DNA from: Enterococcus phoeniculicola ATCC BAA-412
Lineage (GTDB): Bacteria; Bacillota; Bacilli; Lactobacillales; Enterococcaceae
Direction of reading: 5' to 3'
Length of the DNA: 64,000 nt
Assembly (NCBI RefSeq): GCF_000407505.1
Contig: NZ_ASWE01000001.1
Coordinates: 183,324 to 247,323, forward strand
Shown: positions 19,601-27,186 of the stretch, piece by piece
How the letters are laid out: each line of letters begins with the position of its first letter
How positions within the stretch are numbered: position 1 is the first letter of the stretch
Position numbers and translations under genes: made by a program
The notes under the pieces: generated by a model
What the model was told of the DNA's origin: nothing
The model's database searches: none
Seen by the model: the letters and a program-made list of their open reading frames with translations, nothing else

Positions 19601-19640
19601 AGAAGCATATGCCAAGAAATTAGGGATTCAAGTTGACTAA
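16632..19640 (+). CDS. FdrA-YlbE fusion, candidate oxamate carbamoyltransferase large subunit
   Basis: A 1002-residue fusion. Residues 1 to about 515 resemble FdrA, a succinyl-CoA-synthetase-like protein with CoA-binding-type folds (GPDCGTGI, GNIGVVGASGTG, GTGGRDLSD). Residues about 530-1000 resemble YlbE (DUF1116; NWRPRAGG, GPMGGITSANMP, GQVGAGTVRAP). In E. coli these are separate proteins that, with YlbF, were reported as the oxamate carbamoyltransferase AllFGH. That enzyme turns oxalurate plus phosphate into oxamate and carbamoyl phosphate. Here both halves are one open frame with no sign of a sequencing join. A strong ribosome site (AGGAGGAG) precedes ATG 16632. It is the first gene of an operon with a YlbF-like protein and carbamate kinase. 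Confidence 0.85.
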   Translation: MLHTVIMKNNYQDSINLMLLTNTINAFSEVNMSQIMMGTDANKDILKNTNLLSPEAETASPNDMMIVVDSDEEEVMDRVLPAIDVFLDDLSAKDSGKEQQAATSWKEALEILPDANVALFSIPGEYGAAEMEKALKNDLHVFSFTDNVAIEDEIRLKKLAHEKGLLMMGPDCGTGIISSIPIAFTNVVSPGNIGVVGASGTGIQEVTTIIDRLGGGVVHAIGTGGRDLSDKVGAITVKDAIVALENHEPTDVICVISKPPAKEVRDEVVQLLQSITKPVVAIFLGEKPKAHEGKVYLAHTLEEAAQIAVDLANDETVKKNYFEAVEKPNVPTLATDKVVKGLYSGGTLAAEAGMMISEALNLEGLVKKEGYILHSNGYDVIDLGDDIYTQGKPHPMIDPEVRIQKIQEYAQDKNTGIILFDVVLGYGAHDDMVGALLPAIEEARAIAKEDHRELYFVSTVCGTTKDPQNYDESVRRLKEAGVLVAESNAKAVQTALLLKGIEISENEKTVLPYNGKTVDVPSVSEKVMELLSTKPRIINVGLQSFNESILQYGGETAQFNWRPRAGGNKKMIKILDALDAYEEKISKDNQVVTDKMKNAQPFLTDVVPAKSVIPELNEAQKTLLHAGPPITWKEMTGPMQGSCIGAVLFERWANNEQEAIRLLESGEVRFMPCHHVQAVGPMGGITSANMPVFVVENRLDGNQAYCILNEGIGKVLRFGAYSQEVIDRLDWIKDVLGPTIAEALKLTEEGINLNVLIARSITMGDEFHQRNIAASLNFLKEISPLIIQTKIDESKKYEVIKFLADTDQFFLNIMMATGKAIVDGARKETNGTVVTTMTRNGVNFGVRIAETGDDWHTAPVNTPKGLYFTGFTEEDGNPDIGDSAITETVGVGAMAMVAAPGVTRFVGAGGFEDALETSNEMAKICLGHNSTFSIPTWDFQGTCLGIDIRKVVETGITPIINTGIAHKQAGVGQVGAGTVRAPLGCFENALEAYAKKLGIQVD

Positions 19641-20442
19641 TTCAATTGTTCTAAGTACGTATATCTTTCCTTTAACGAAATTCGGAAAATCCGGAAAAGT
19701 TCATAGCTTGTTTGAACGATCATTTAACATTCAGATAGGTAATCAGCTAGTCAATATCGCCAACTATAAGGAGTATCTTGCAAGCTTTGGTCTCTATTTA
19801 CCGGATAACCAGTTTCAAGCGGTTCGCCCTCAATTAGAGAAGGGAAACTTTGTAAAAATTCGAGAGGATTATCTAAGTTTTTATACGCGTTTTGGAGTGC
19901 AAACAATTGAGTTGAAAAAGAAACAATTAGTTTCGCTAGATGTGAAGGACTTGTCCTTCACATTAGCTGAACTGAAATTACTAAAAGAAGTGTTAGAAGC
20001 GCTAGCGTTAGAGAAAAAGATTGGTTTGACAATGACGCCGCAACTCAGAGAACTGTTTGAAAAAATGAGACATAGCGATAATGACTGGCAAGCAATTATT
20101 CGTTTTTTAATCGGACGTGGAAAAGGACTTACCCCTAGTGGCGATGATATTTTACTGTCTTATCATATGTTGTTGAGAATAGTCAAACAGATTTCTCTTG
20201 AAAAATTAACAGAGGCGTTATTAGCAAAAAATCTATCGACTACAGATGTCAGTAAAGCTTATATGGCAAGCTCCATTGACGGTTATGTGAATTCACTTAT
20301 CTATCAATTGTTCAAAGATGTAAAAAGTAAACAGAAGCAGCTGATTGAAAAGGATGTAAAGATGCTTTTAGGTGTAGGACACACTTCCGGGGCAGATTTA
20401 TCTTTTGGAATGTTATTGGCACTGCAATCTATGAATCTATAA
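19633..20442 (+). CDS. DUF2877 (YlbF/AllH-like) protein
   Basis: A 269-residue protein with the DUF2877 signature GRGKGLTPSGDDIL and a C-terminal GHTSGADLSFGMLLAL. In E. coli the equivalent YlbF is the third subunit of oxamate carbamoyltransferase. The frame starts with TTG at 19633, overlapping the end of the FdrA-YlbE gene by 8 bases, with AGGG about 8 bases upstream. No ATG is available near the N terminus, and the overlap fits translational coupling. Its position directly after the fusion supports a shared complex. Confidence 0.82.
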   Translation: MTNSIVLSTYIFPLTKFGKSGKVHSLFERSFNIQIGNQLVNIANYKEYLASFGLYLPDNQFQAVRPQLEKGNFVKIREDYLSFYTRFGVQTIELKKKQLVSLDVKDLSFTLAELKLLKEVLEALALEKKIGLTMTPQLRELFEKMRHSDNDWQAIIRFLIGRGKGLTPSGDDILLSYHMLLRIVKQISLEKLTEALLAKNLSTTDVSKAYMASSIDGYVNSLIYQLFKDVKSKQKQLIEKDVKMLLGVGHTSGADLSFGMLLALQSMNL

Positions 20443-20460
20443 GAGAAAAGAGGAGAAAAC

Positions 20461-21699
20461 ATGGAAAACACCAAACAGAGTCAAGCGGTAAAAGTAAATC
20501 AAAATTATTGGAAAAAAGTTGTTGCAATTTTCTTTGTAGGCTGGATATTGATGTACGCAACAAGAACCATATTTAACCCATTGATGGGAGTAATTGGCGA
20601 AGAATTTAATTTAAGCAACACGCAGTTGGGATTAGCAAACAGTATTTTCTTTCTAACATATGCAGTTGCACAAATTCCATTTGGGATTGTAGGAGATAAA
20701 GTAGGGCGTAAATTAGTCATTGCAATCGGCTTTATCGTGTTGGCAGTAACGACTTATTTTAGTGGATTAGCTACAGGATTTGTGATGTTTCTAGTAATCC
20801 GTGCAATTGCAGGAATTGGCCAAGGTGCATACTATGGACCTCAATATGCCCTATCGACAGAATCAATTCCGGATAAGAAAAGAACGCTTGGAAATGCGAT
20901 TATCAATAGCGGGATGGCATTTGGAACATCGGGAGGCTACTTACTATCTAGTAAATTAGTGCTAGATAATGGGGAACATTGGAGTAAACCATTCTTTATC
21001 ATGGCGATTCCAACGCTAGTTTTAGGAATACTGTTCTATGTGGTATTGAAAGAAAAAGTCATTCGTCCTGAAGACGAAGGAAAAGAGCAGTTACATGAAG
21101 GACCAAAGGAAAAAATTTCATTAAAACAAATCTTTTCTAATCGCAACTTAGTAGCAGCATTTATATTATGTTTTACTAGTATCTATGCAAACTTTGTAAT
21201 TATTACATGGTTGCCTCAATTTCTAATTACAGAACGCGGCTTTGAAGGTGCAAGTGTTGGATTTATCGCTTCTTTAGTACCTTGGGCTTCTATTCCTGGG
21301 GCACTTATCTTTGCTCGTTTAAATGATAAAACAGGCGCAACGAAAAAATTAGTGTATTTCCTAGTGCCAATTGCTACGTTATCAGTCTTTGCGATAGCAT
21401 TTGTTACAAACAAAACATTGTTAATCCCTGTATTGGTAATTTATGGATTGACAGGAAAATTAGCATTAGATCCAATTGTGGTAACTTTTGTAACAAAGCA
21501 TGCACCTGCAGGTTCATTAAGTACGACGTTGAGTGCGTATAATTTCATAGGAATGTCAGGATCTATTTTAGCACCGTATGTAACAGGTTATCTGGCAGAT
21601 TCATTAGGGTCTATGCAAGTTGGTTTTTATCTATCATGTGTATTGCTATTGATTGGTCTTGGTGCGTTTGCCGTTTTAGCTAAAGAAGAAAAAGTATAA
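20461..21699 (+). CDS. MFS transporter (anion:cation symporter type)
   Basis: A 412-residue permease with about 12 membrane helices. The loop motif GDKVGRKL between helices 2 and 3 is the major facilitator signature. NPLMGVIGEEFNLSNTQLGL and the GQGAYYGP segment resemble the organic-anion (ACS) branch. A ribosome site (GAGGAG) precedes ATG 20461, 18 bases after the DUF2877 gene. Being inside a carbamoyltransferase/carbamate kinase operon, it most likely imports the ureide or organic-acid substrate (allantoate, oxalurate or similar). The substrate is inferred from context only. Confidence 0.8.
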   Translation: MENTKQSQAVKVNQNYWKKVVAIFFVGWILMYATRTIFNPLMGVIGEEFNLSNTQLGLANSIFFLTYAVAQIPFGIVGDKVGRKLVIAIGFIVLAVTTYFSGLATGFVMFLVIRAIAGIGQGAYYGPQYALSTESIPDKKRTLGNAIINSGMAFGTSGGYLLSSKLVLDNGEHWSKPFFIMAIPTLVLGILFYVVLKEKVIRPEDEGKEQLHEGPKEKISLKQIFSNRNLVAAFILCFTSIYANFVIITWLPQFLITERGFEGASVGFIASLVPWASIPGALIFARLNDKTGATKKLVYFLVPIATLSVFAIAFVTNKTLLIPVLVIYGLTGKLALDPIVVTFVTKHAPAGSLSTTLSAYNFIGMSGSILAPYVTGYLADSLGSMQVGFYLSCVLLLIGLGAFAVLAKEEKV

Positions 21700-21713
21700 A
21701 AGGAGTTCATAAG

Positions 21714-22643
21714 ATGAGTTTAAATGTAATTGCACTAGGTGGAAATGCAATCTTAGATAAAGATCCAAGTGATGAAGGACAAAAAAAGGTTATTCAACAA
21801 GCAGCAAAATATATTGCAGATTTTGTAGAAAAAGGAGAAAAAGTTATTCTCTGTCATGGAAATGGTCCTCAAGTAGGTAATCTTTTACTACAACAAAAAG
21901 CAGGAGAAAGTGAAAAAAATCCACAGCTTCATTTGGATACATGTGGAGCAATGACTCAAGGGAGTATTGGTTATTGGCTGCAAAATGCACTAGCAAATGA
22001 ATTTTTACAGCGGGATATGAATCAGCCAGTTGTATCCATGATTACACAAGTGAGAGTGGACAAAGAGGATCCTTCATTTAAACAGCCGACTAAACCAATT
22101 GGTCCTTTTTACGAAGAAGCAGAGGCAAAAGAGCTGATGGAAAAAGAAGGGACGCTCTATAAAGAAGATGCTGGAAGAGGCTATCGAAAAGTAGTTGCTT
22201 CTCCAATGCCAAAAGAAATTGTCGAAAAAGAAGCTGTAAAAGCGCTTGTTGAAGCGAATGTTTTGACTATTTGCGCAGGTGGAGGAGGCGTTCCAGTTTA
22301 TCAAGAAAATGGTCGTTACGTAGGGGTGGAAGCAGTAAATGATAAAGATTTTTCTGCAAAAGTACTTGCTGAAAATGTAAATGCCGATCGCTTGATTATC
22401 CTTACTGGCGTTGATAATATTTATATCAATTATAATCAGCCGAATCAGAAGACCTTAGAAAAAATCAGTGTAGAAGAAGCCAAAGCATATATTAAAGAAG
22501 GACATTTTGCTGCTGGAAGTATGCTGCCAAAGATTGAAGCCGCGGTGGATTTTGTAAAAGAGGCTAGTGGAAGAAAAGCAATCATCACATCTATTGAAAA
22601 TTTAAGTAGGTTAGACCAAGAGGTAGGGACAATTATCCATTAG
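21714..22643 (+). CDS. arcC: Carbamate kinase (first copy)
   Basis: A 309-residue kinase making ATP and carbamate (then ammonia and CO2) from carbamoyl phosphate and ADP. It shows the family motifs: ALGGNAIL at the N terminus, [22 protein letters not shown], and the C-terminal [15 protein letters not shown]. The ribosome site AAAGGAG is well placed. It would harvest the carbamoyl phosphate released by the FdrA-YlbE/DUF2877 complex, as YbcF does in the E. coli allantoin cluster. A second paralogue (312 residues) lies at 29.9 kb in the agmatine operon. Confidence 0.94.
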   Translation: MSLNVIALGGNAILDKDPSDEGQKKVIQQAAKYIADFVEKGEKVILCHGNGPQVGNLLLQQKAGESEKNPQLHLDTCGAMTQGSIGYWLQNALANEFLQRDMNQPVVSMITQVRVDKEDPSFKQPTKPIGPFYEEAEAKELMEKEGTLYKEDAGRGYRKVVASPMPKEIVEKEAVKALVEANVLTICAGGGGVPVYQENGRYVGVEAVNDKDFSAKVLAENVNADRLIILTGVDNIYINYNQPNQKTLEKISVEEAKAYIKEGHFAAGSMLPKIEAAVDFVKEASGRKAIITSIENLSRLDQEVGTIIH

Positions 22644-22659
22644 TAAAGTGGGGATTCAA

Positions 22660-23880
22660 ATGAAAATAAAAAAAATTTCAATGATCACACAGATTGTCAT
22701 TGCAGTCCTTCTGGGGGTTACAGTAGGACTGCTGTTTCCGAAAGTAGGAAATTCCTTAGAAATTATCGGGACACTCTTTTTACGTCTAATGCAGATGGCG
22801 ATTCCCTTATTAATTTTGGGGCAAATCATCCAAGCGGTAGGGGGAATAAACCCCAAAGAACTCACTCGACTAGGTGGAAAAACCATTGCAGTATTCGGCG
22901 TTTCTTCCGTTTTAGCTGCAGTTTGGGGAGTCTTTATTGCCGTTCTTTTTCAGCCTGGTAAAGGGATTGATTTAACCGGGACAAAAGAGGCGGTTGTGCA
23001 GGGACAAGACATTTCTGTTACGGAAACACTGATTGGATTTTTCCCATCAAATATTTTTGAATCATTAGCGAAAGGATCAATTATTCAAATTATTGTATTT
23101 GCTCTTTTCTTTGGGATTGCACTAAATAGATTTATACAGAAGAAGCCAGAATCTCAATTATTTTCGCTGATTGTTGATTTCAATGAAATAATTATTGAAA
23201 TCATTCGATATGTAATGTTTGCAGCACCATTAGGTATTTTTGCACTCATCTCTTCTACGATTAGTAAATTGGGGTTGAAAATCATTTTACCATTAATCAA
23301 TTATTTGGTTGTGTATGGTGGAGCAACTGTTCTATTTTTGGGTATTTGGTTAGTGGTTATAGGCATTTATTGTAAAGTAAATCCGATAAAGGTGATACAA
23401 AATACACGAGAAATGTCTGTTATGGCTTTGGCGACTACTTCATCAGCTATTACTTTACCGACAGCCATGGAAGAATCGCAAGAAAAATTAGGGTTGAGTA
23501 AACGAATTACAAACTTAGTCTTACCTTTGGGGATGTCTTTAAACAGTAATGGTTCTGCGATGCATATGGCTATTACTGTAATGACGATTGCCCAAATGTA
23601 CCAAATTGGTTTTGATTTTCCTAGGATGATGACGGTGGTGATTACCTCTACCTTTGTTTCTTTAGCAAATGCTGTTGTACCTGGAGCAGGTCTTGTTTCA
23701 TTAGCTATTATTGTACCGCAATTGGGGTTACCTATTGAAGGGATTGCAATATTTGCTGGTGTCGAGTGGTTTGTAGGCATGTTTCGAACAATTTTAAATG
23801 TTAATTCTGATGTATATTCAGCGATTCTTGTTGCAAAATCAGCTGGAGAATTGGATTATGAGATATTTAATAGAAAATAA
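22660..23880 (+). CDS. Dicarboxylate/amino acid:cation symporter (DAACS)
   Basis: A 406-residue membrane carrier of the GltP/DctA family. The Ser-rich re-entrant loop ATTSSAITLPTAMEE, the helix-7 motif NSNGSAMHM (NMDGT-like) and the helix-8 segment GMFRTILNVNSD are all present. Start ATG 22660 is 6 bases after GTGGGG. An upstream GTG at 22648 is part of that ribosome site. It closes the operon 16 bases after carbamate kinase. It may carry a dicarboxylate-like substrate or product such as oxamate. The substrate is not shown by sequence. Confidence 0.85.
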   Translation: MKIKKISMITQIVIAVLLGVTVGLLFPKVGNSLEIIGTLFLRLMQMAIPLLILGQIIQAVGGINPKELTRLGGKTIAVFGVSSVLAAVWGVFIAVLFQPGKGIDLTGTKEAVVQGQDISVTETLIGFFPSNIFESLAKGSIIQIIVFALFFGIALNRFIQKKPESQLFSLIVDFNEIIIEIIRYVMFAAPLGIFALISSTISKLGLKIILPLINYLVVYGGATVLFLGIWLVVIGIYCKVNPIKVIQNTREMSVMALATTSSAITLPTAMEESQEKLGLSKRITNLVLPLGMSLNSNGSAMHMAITVMTIAQMYQIGFDFPRMMTVVITSTFVSLANAVVPGAGLVSLAIIVPQLGLPIEGIAIFAGVEWFVGMFRTILNVNSDVYSAILVAKSAGELDYEIFNRK

Positions 23881-24417
23881 AAAATTGTAAATAAGCGTAC
23901 AAGTGCTTTTTAAAATAAGAAACAATTGCTGATTGTTGCCTGTGTAGGCTCTGTTAAAAAGAATACTAGTAGAATAGAAGGATTTATTCGATTTGTAAAT
24001 ACTGTAAATGAATAGGAGAGAAATAAGTACCTAGACTTTTTACATATCGTAGTTGTTGGACATCAACAACAAGCAATATAAATTACGAATACGCGAAATA
24101 ATTGGAAATTTGCTAGTATATAACTCTAAAAAATAGTTGTAGAGATAAACGAGCTTGGAATATAAGTTTTAACTAAAAATCCAGATACCAGTCAAATTGA
24201 TTGGCATCTGAATTTTTTTTTGCATGAAAAATGGTCAGCTGAAAGCTGGCTACACCCTTCAAATCGCCACAAACAGTCAGTATATTTTAGGTTATGAGCG
24301 TTTCTCAAATCCCGCAGATACACGAACACTGCGACCCTTTTTAATTCCTTTAAAAGAGCATTTTTTTGCCCTAATGGACGGAAAATGAGGTTTCGCAACG
24401 ATTCTATTCGTACAGAT
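23881..24417. other. Intergenic region between the two carbamate kinase operons
   Basis: About 540 bases with no supportable gene. A minus-strand frame of 68 codons at 24192-24398 matches nothing I recognise and begins without a ribosome site. The clear element is the terminator hairpin at 24181-24222. The stretch runs into the LPXTG gene remnant. Confidence 0.5.
24181..24222 (+). terminator. Rho-independent terminator
   Basis: Arms CAGATACCAGTCAA (24182-24195) and TTGATTGGCATCTG (24197-24210) pair with two mismatches and are followed by nine T. It is the only strong terminator after the FdrA operon. Confidence 0.65.
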
Positions 24418-24560
24418 AAACCAGACTTTTCTTTGCTCGCCTGTTTTAGGTAAGAAGCCTGTTTTTTTAATTGGTGTTGATTCGCCTGTTGCAGGGACAG
24501 TTGTTTTTTCTTTTTCAGTGGAGCTAGTTGATTCTGAACTAGGCTTTTTGCTTGATGTAT
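24418..24560 (-). pseudogene. Remnant of an LPXTG surface protein gene
   Basis: Bases 24418-24560 closely match 12766-12908, the C-terminal coding part of the LPXTG gene at 12.7 kb. The match covers the sortase motif region, the Thr-rich linker and part of the Ser-rich stalk, with scattered substitutions and small differences. No start, signal peptide or membrane tail is attached, so this is a decayed fragment. It ends at a 19-bp perfect inverted repeat. Confidence 0.75.
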
Positions 24561-24594
24561 TTTGTTACGTAAAATGTAACAAAATACATCAAGC
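24550..24594. repeat. 19-bp perfect inverted repeat with 7-bp loop
   Basis: Arms 24550-24568 and 24576-24594 (GCTTGATGTATTTTGTTAC and its exact complement) are separated by GTAAAAT, with TTTTAT after the right arm. It could be a terminator hairpin or a recombination scar at the end of the LPXTG remnant. Confidence 0.7.
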
Positions 24595-24614
24595 TTTTAT
24601 TGAAATCAACTTTA

Positions 24615-24629
24615 ATGAAAACGCTATTA
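24615..24629 (+). promoter_or_regulatory. Candidate cre site before the agmatine operon
   Basis: ATGAAAACGCTATTA matches the cre consensus WTGNAANCGNWNNCW at all fixed positions except the penultimate C. It lies about 95 bases before the putrescine carbamoyltransferase start, consistent with CcpA control, which is known for agmatine genes in enterococci. Confidence 0.5.
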
Positions 24630-24721
24630 AAACTGTTTTTTTCAGGCTATTCTTAATTTGTAAAAGGACTACTCGAGAATCCGATAACAAAAATACTAAA
24701 AATGAATAGGTGGAAATGAAC

Positions 24722-25753
24722 ATGAATAAAAGAGATTTTGTAGATACAAATAATTTTACAAAGGCTGAAATTAGTTACTTGATTGAACTAGCATTGAAAT
24801 TAAAGAAATCAATAAAAAATGGGTACTATCCGCCCTTACTTAAAGATAAAACTTTAGGAATGATTTTTGAACAATCTTCTACTCGTACACGTGTATCGTT
24901 CGAAACGGCAATGACGCAATTAGGTGGGCATGCTCAGTACTTAGCACCTGGTCAGATTCAATTAGGTGGGCATGAATCATTAGGAGATACAGCTCGGGTT
25001 TTATCTAGATTAGTAGACATTTTAATGGCTCGTGTAGAAAGGCATCAAACAATCGTTGAGTTGGCAAATGATGCAACGATTCCAGTGATTAATGGAATGA
25101 GTGATTATAATCATCCTACACAAGAATTAGGAGATATTATCACTATGACTGAGCATTTACCTGCTGGAAAAAAATTAAGTGATTGTAAAATTGTTTTTGT
25201 TGGAGACGCAACACAGGTATGTGTGTCAACAATGTTTATGGCGACAAAAATGGGTATGAAGTTTGTTCAATTTGGACCAAAAGGTTTCCAAATTAAAGGA
25301 GATACATTGGAAATAGGCAGGAAGAATGCTGAACTTTCTGGAGGAAGTGTAGTAATCACAGAGGATGTTGATGAAGCCTTAAAAGATGCAGATTTCATTT
25401 ATACAGATGTTTGGTATGGATTATATGAAGCAGAATTATCAGAGGAGGAAAGAATGGCAACTTTCTATCCTAAATACCAGGTAAATAAAGAACTTATTGA
25501 AAAGGCTGCTCCCCATGTGAAGTTTTTACATTGTCTTCCAGCCACTAGAGGAGAAGAGGTAACTGATGAAGTGTTAGATGCCCCTTATTCTATTGTTTTA
25601 GACGAAGCTGAAAATCGTTTAACAGCGATGCGTGCTTTATTGGTATATTTCTTGACACCGCATATTCATCCTGCGAGTGAGGCATTATCTACACAACTTC
25701 AAGGTGAACTGGATTTTCTTTTAGCAAATGTTGTCGATGATTCTAAAAATTAA
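24722..25753 (+). CDS. ptcA: Putrescine carbamoyltransferase
   Basis: A 343-residue enzyme that phosphorolyses N-carbamoylputrescine to putrescine and carbamoyl phosphate. The carbamoyl-phosphate loop SSTRTR (residues 52-57) and HCLPA (from His270) are intact. The protein is very close to the Enterococcus faecalis enzyme across the stretch [15 protein letters not shown], and it has the extra C-terminal helix that marks putrescine rather than ornithine transcarbamylases. Start ATG 24722 is 8 bases after AGGTGG. ATG 24716 and GTG 24710 sit too close to it. It is the first gene of the agmatine operon. Ornithine carbamoyltransferase is the less likely alternative. Confidence 0.92.
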   Translation: MNKRDFVDTNNFTKAEISYLIELALKLKKSIKNGYYPPLLKDKTLGMIFEQSSTRTRVSFETAMTQLGGHAQYLAPGQIQLGGHESLGDTARVLSRLVDILMARVERHQTIVELANDATIPVINGMSDYNHPTQELGDIITMTEHLPAGKKLSDCKIVFVGDATQVCVSTMFMATKMGMKFVQFGPKGFQIKGDTLEIGRKNAELSGGSVVITEDVDEALKDADFIYTDVWYGLYEAELSEEERMATFYPKYQVNKELIEKAAPHVKFLHCLPATRGEEVTDEVLDAPYSIVLDEAENRLTAMRALLVYFLTPHIHPASEALSTQLQGELDFLLANVVDDSKN

Positions 25754-25794
25754 CTCTGTCATAGTTGTCTCCTTCAGAAAGAGAGGATGGAAGA

Positions 25795-27186
25795 ATGGAT
25801 GAAGCTACTGTAAATGGTGAAATATTAGATAGAGAATTGGGTACAAAAAATATAAAAAAACTGTTTCTTAAATATGGAGCAAGCACCCTTGTAGGGATGC
25901 TTGCTCAAGCAGTAATGGTTATGATTGAAGGAGTAATTATTGGAAATGGTTTAGGGGCTTTGGGATTAGCTACTGTAAGTATCATCATGCCATTAGAGCT
26001 ACTTAGCTTGGCATTAGGCGGTGCCTTTGGAATAGGTGTTAGTACAATTTCAGCAATTAAACTTGGCGAAGAGAAAAAAGAAGAAGCACACCGTGTGTTT
26101 TCAGAGGGTTTTTGGCTTACAACAATCATTACGGTTGTTATATCTGTTTTGATTGGGATAAATGCACATAGTGTAGCTGGTTTATTGGGTGCTACACCTG
26201 ACATTTTGAATGAATCGACAACATTTATACAAATTTTTATGATTGGTTTTCCGTTTTGTGTATTAGGTCAAGTGTTATGTTACATGGTTCGTGTGGATGA
26301 AAAGCCAGGAATTGCTACGTTCTTAATGACAATTTCTTCTGTCATTGCAATTGTGGAATTATATTACGGTGTCATGGTGGCAAAAATGGGTATTGTTGCA
26401 GTTGCTATTTACTATGCACTATCTATAGGTATTTGGTTCTTAGCGATTGTCTATTTTCTGTTTGGAAAAACAGAATTTCGAATTAAACTGCAATTAAAAA
26501 TGACCACCTCAGATATGAAAAATATGATGATTATTGGCATGCCATTTTTCATCGTCCAAATTTCAAGTTTTATTTTCACTTGGGTAGTGAATGTGCTGCT
26601 TGGAAATCTTGGAACAAGTACAGATGTAGCTTCCTTTGGGATAATCAATGGGTATATATTTTATAATTTAAATCTGGTAACGACCGCATTAACAAACGGT
26701 ATGCAGCCAATTGCTAGTTATAATTATGGAGCAAAATTTAAAAAACGTTTGTCAGAGTTAATTAATGTCAGTGTGATTAGTAATTTTGTGGTTATTGCAG
26801 GACTTACATTACTCTTTGCGCTCTTTTCAAAAAATATTATTGAGTTATTCGCTGGAGGCGATCAAAAACTAGTAGATGTTACATCAAGAAATGCGGTTAT
26901 TATGGTTTGCTGTTCGGCATTTGGATTGACATCAAATATTATGTCTGGCTATTTCCAATCTATTGATAATATAAAAGTATCTGTTATTTTAGGTATTTCG
27001 AGATTCCTGTTTCTTGCAATTCCTTTAATGTTTTTATTTTCTAGTTTATTCGGTGTTGATGGTGTTTGGTATAGTCAACCAGTTGCAGATATGATTGTTT
27101 TCGGACTGTCAGTCATTTTCATAAAAAAAGAATTACAACAACTAAAAATAATAAAAGAAGGGGCGTTGTCGGATGAAGGCAGATAA
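25795..27186 (+). CDS. MATE-family transporter in the agmatine operon
   Basis: A 463-residue membrane protein with about 12 helices in two related halves, as in MepA/NorM-type multidrug and toxic-compound extrusion carriers. Typical segments are EGVIIGNGLGALGLA near the N terminus and NGMQPIASYNYGAKF in the second half. Start ATG 25795 follows a GAGGATGG purine stretch. It lies where other agmatine clusters place an APC-family agmatine/putrescine antiporter. MATE proteins move organic cations in exchange for H+ or Na+, so an agmatine/putrescine role is chemically reasonable but unproven. The end overlaps the amidohydrolase gene by 14 bases. Confidence 0.85.
   Translation: MDEATVNGEILDRELGTKNIKKLFLKYGASTLVGMLAQAVMVMIEGVIIGNGLGALGLATVSIIMPLELLSLALGGAFGIGVSTISAIKLGEEKKEEAHRVFSEGFWLTTIITVVISVLIGINAHSVAGLLGATPDILNESTTFIQIFMIGFPFCVLGQVLCYMVRVDEKPGIATFLMTISSVIAIVELYYGVMVAKMGIVAVAIYYALSIGIWFLAIVYFLFGKTEFRIKLQLKMTTSDMKNMMIIGMPFFIVQISSFIFTWVVNVLLGNLGTSTDVASFGIINGYIFYNLNLVTTALTNGMQPIASYNYGAKFKKRLSELINVSVISNFVVIAGLTLLFALFSKNIIELFAGGDQKLVDVTSRNAVIMVCCSAFGLTSNIMSGYFQSIDNIKVSVILGISRFLFLAIPLMFLFSSLFGVDGVWYSQPVADMIVFGLSVIFIKKELQQLKIIKEGALSDEGR

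Noticed and set aside
24192-24398. 68-codon minus-strand frame that might be a transposase or recombinase fragment
   Set aside because: I could not match it to any family, it lacks a start signal, and it overlaps the terminator hairpin.
24518-24709. 63-codon plus-strand frame before the putrescine carbamoyltransferase gene
   Set aside because: It runs through the LPXTG remnant, the perfect inverted repeat and the cre candidate, so it is not a gene.
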